Positions 63,946 to 64,000 of a stretch of 64,000 bases of DNA are shown one piece after another. The stretch is taken from assembly GCA_963575745.1 (NCBI GenBank), contig CAUYUJ010020259.1, positions 659,088 to 723,087 of the forward strand. The letters are read 5' to 3'. Made by a program: the position numbers and the translations under genes. Source of the stretch: Prorocentrum cordatum. Lineage: Eukaryota > Sar > Dinophyceae > Prorocentrales > Prorocentraceae. Within the stretch, counting starts at the first letter, position 1. Each line of letters opens with the position of its first letter. Below the pieces are notes generated by a model, which did no database searches, was not told the origin of the DNA, and was given only the letters and a program-made list of their open reading frames with translations.

Positions 63946-64000
63946 ACTGTTGGCGCTCTGCGCGGATTTCTTGGATCCGCGCTTGGCCCCCCCCCCCCGG
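63912..64000. repeat. dispersed repeat family G, copy 2
   Basis: ACACAAACATAAACTGTTGG, then GCTCTGCGCGGATTTCTTGG and ATCCGCGCTTGGCCCC match 38095-38160. Cut by the window end. Confidence 0.65.

Overview
The window reads as dinoflagellate nuclear DNA. It is GC-rich, dominated by repeats and simple-sequence tracts, and very gene-poor. It contains a near-complete relic of the dinoflagellate trans-spliced leader (16159-16181) and a weaker one upstream of an intronless gene. At the right edge lies a first exon coding for what looks like a plastid-type bipartite targeting leader. No species can be named from this.

The centrepiece is a very large (15,958 bp) Ty1/copia-type LTR retrotransposon at 14163-30120. 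It has 254-bp LTRs that differ at one position, a 5-bp target duplication (CGCCG) and an initiator-Met-like primer-binding site directly after the 5' LTR. Its order is gag with zinc knuckle, a Tpt1/KptA-like RNA 2'-phosphotransferase domain, a RING-H2 finger, an aspartic protease with a DVG motif, two methyltransferase-like modules, integrase, reverse transcriptase and RNase H. Four in-frame stops and two frame changes break the polyprotein, although the LTRs look young. The +1 change in RT falls on CTT-TGA-G.

At least 36 compact hairpins run through the whole internal region of the element, in every coding phase and into its 3' untranslated part. The usual form is GC-NN-G, then a GNRA tetraloop, then C-N'N'-GC. 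The two middle base pairs change freely but stay complementary. I found none outside the element. This is the most striking candidate for an undescribed system in the window.

Layout: 1-14162 holds simple repeats (AGT, GAG/TCC, GTC, GAC, TTTAGC, GAT/GCT), short tandem arrays and dispersed repeats. 14163-30120 is the retrotransposon, inserted into degenerate GGCC(G/A/C)TCTTGGG repeats that resume at 30126. 31020-32405 is a 5'-truncated, frameshifted RNase H end of a LINE on the minus strand. 34890-36617 is the only intact host-type gene, a SAM-domain plus ten-segment membrane protein resembling nucleotide-sugar/DMT transporters. 36618-63700 is again repeats: a TA-flanked MITE with 26-bp inverted repeats (43184-43375), an AT-rich MITE-like family (four copies in the window), several other dispersed families, tandem arrays, hairpin clusters and a perfect 30-bp palindrome (52852-52881). 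63703-63945 is the probable first exon of a plastid-targeted protein.

Most long open frames outside the element and the gene at 34890 are by-products of trinucleotide or GC-rich repeats and are not annotated as genes.
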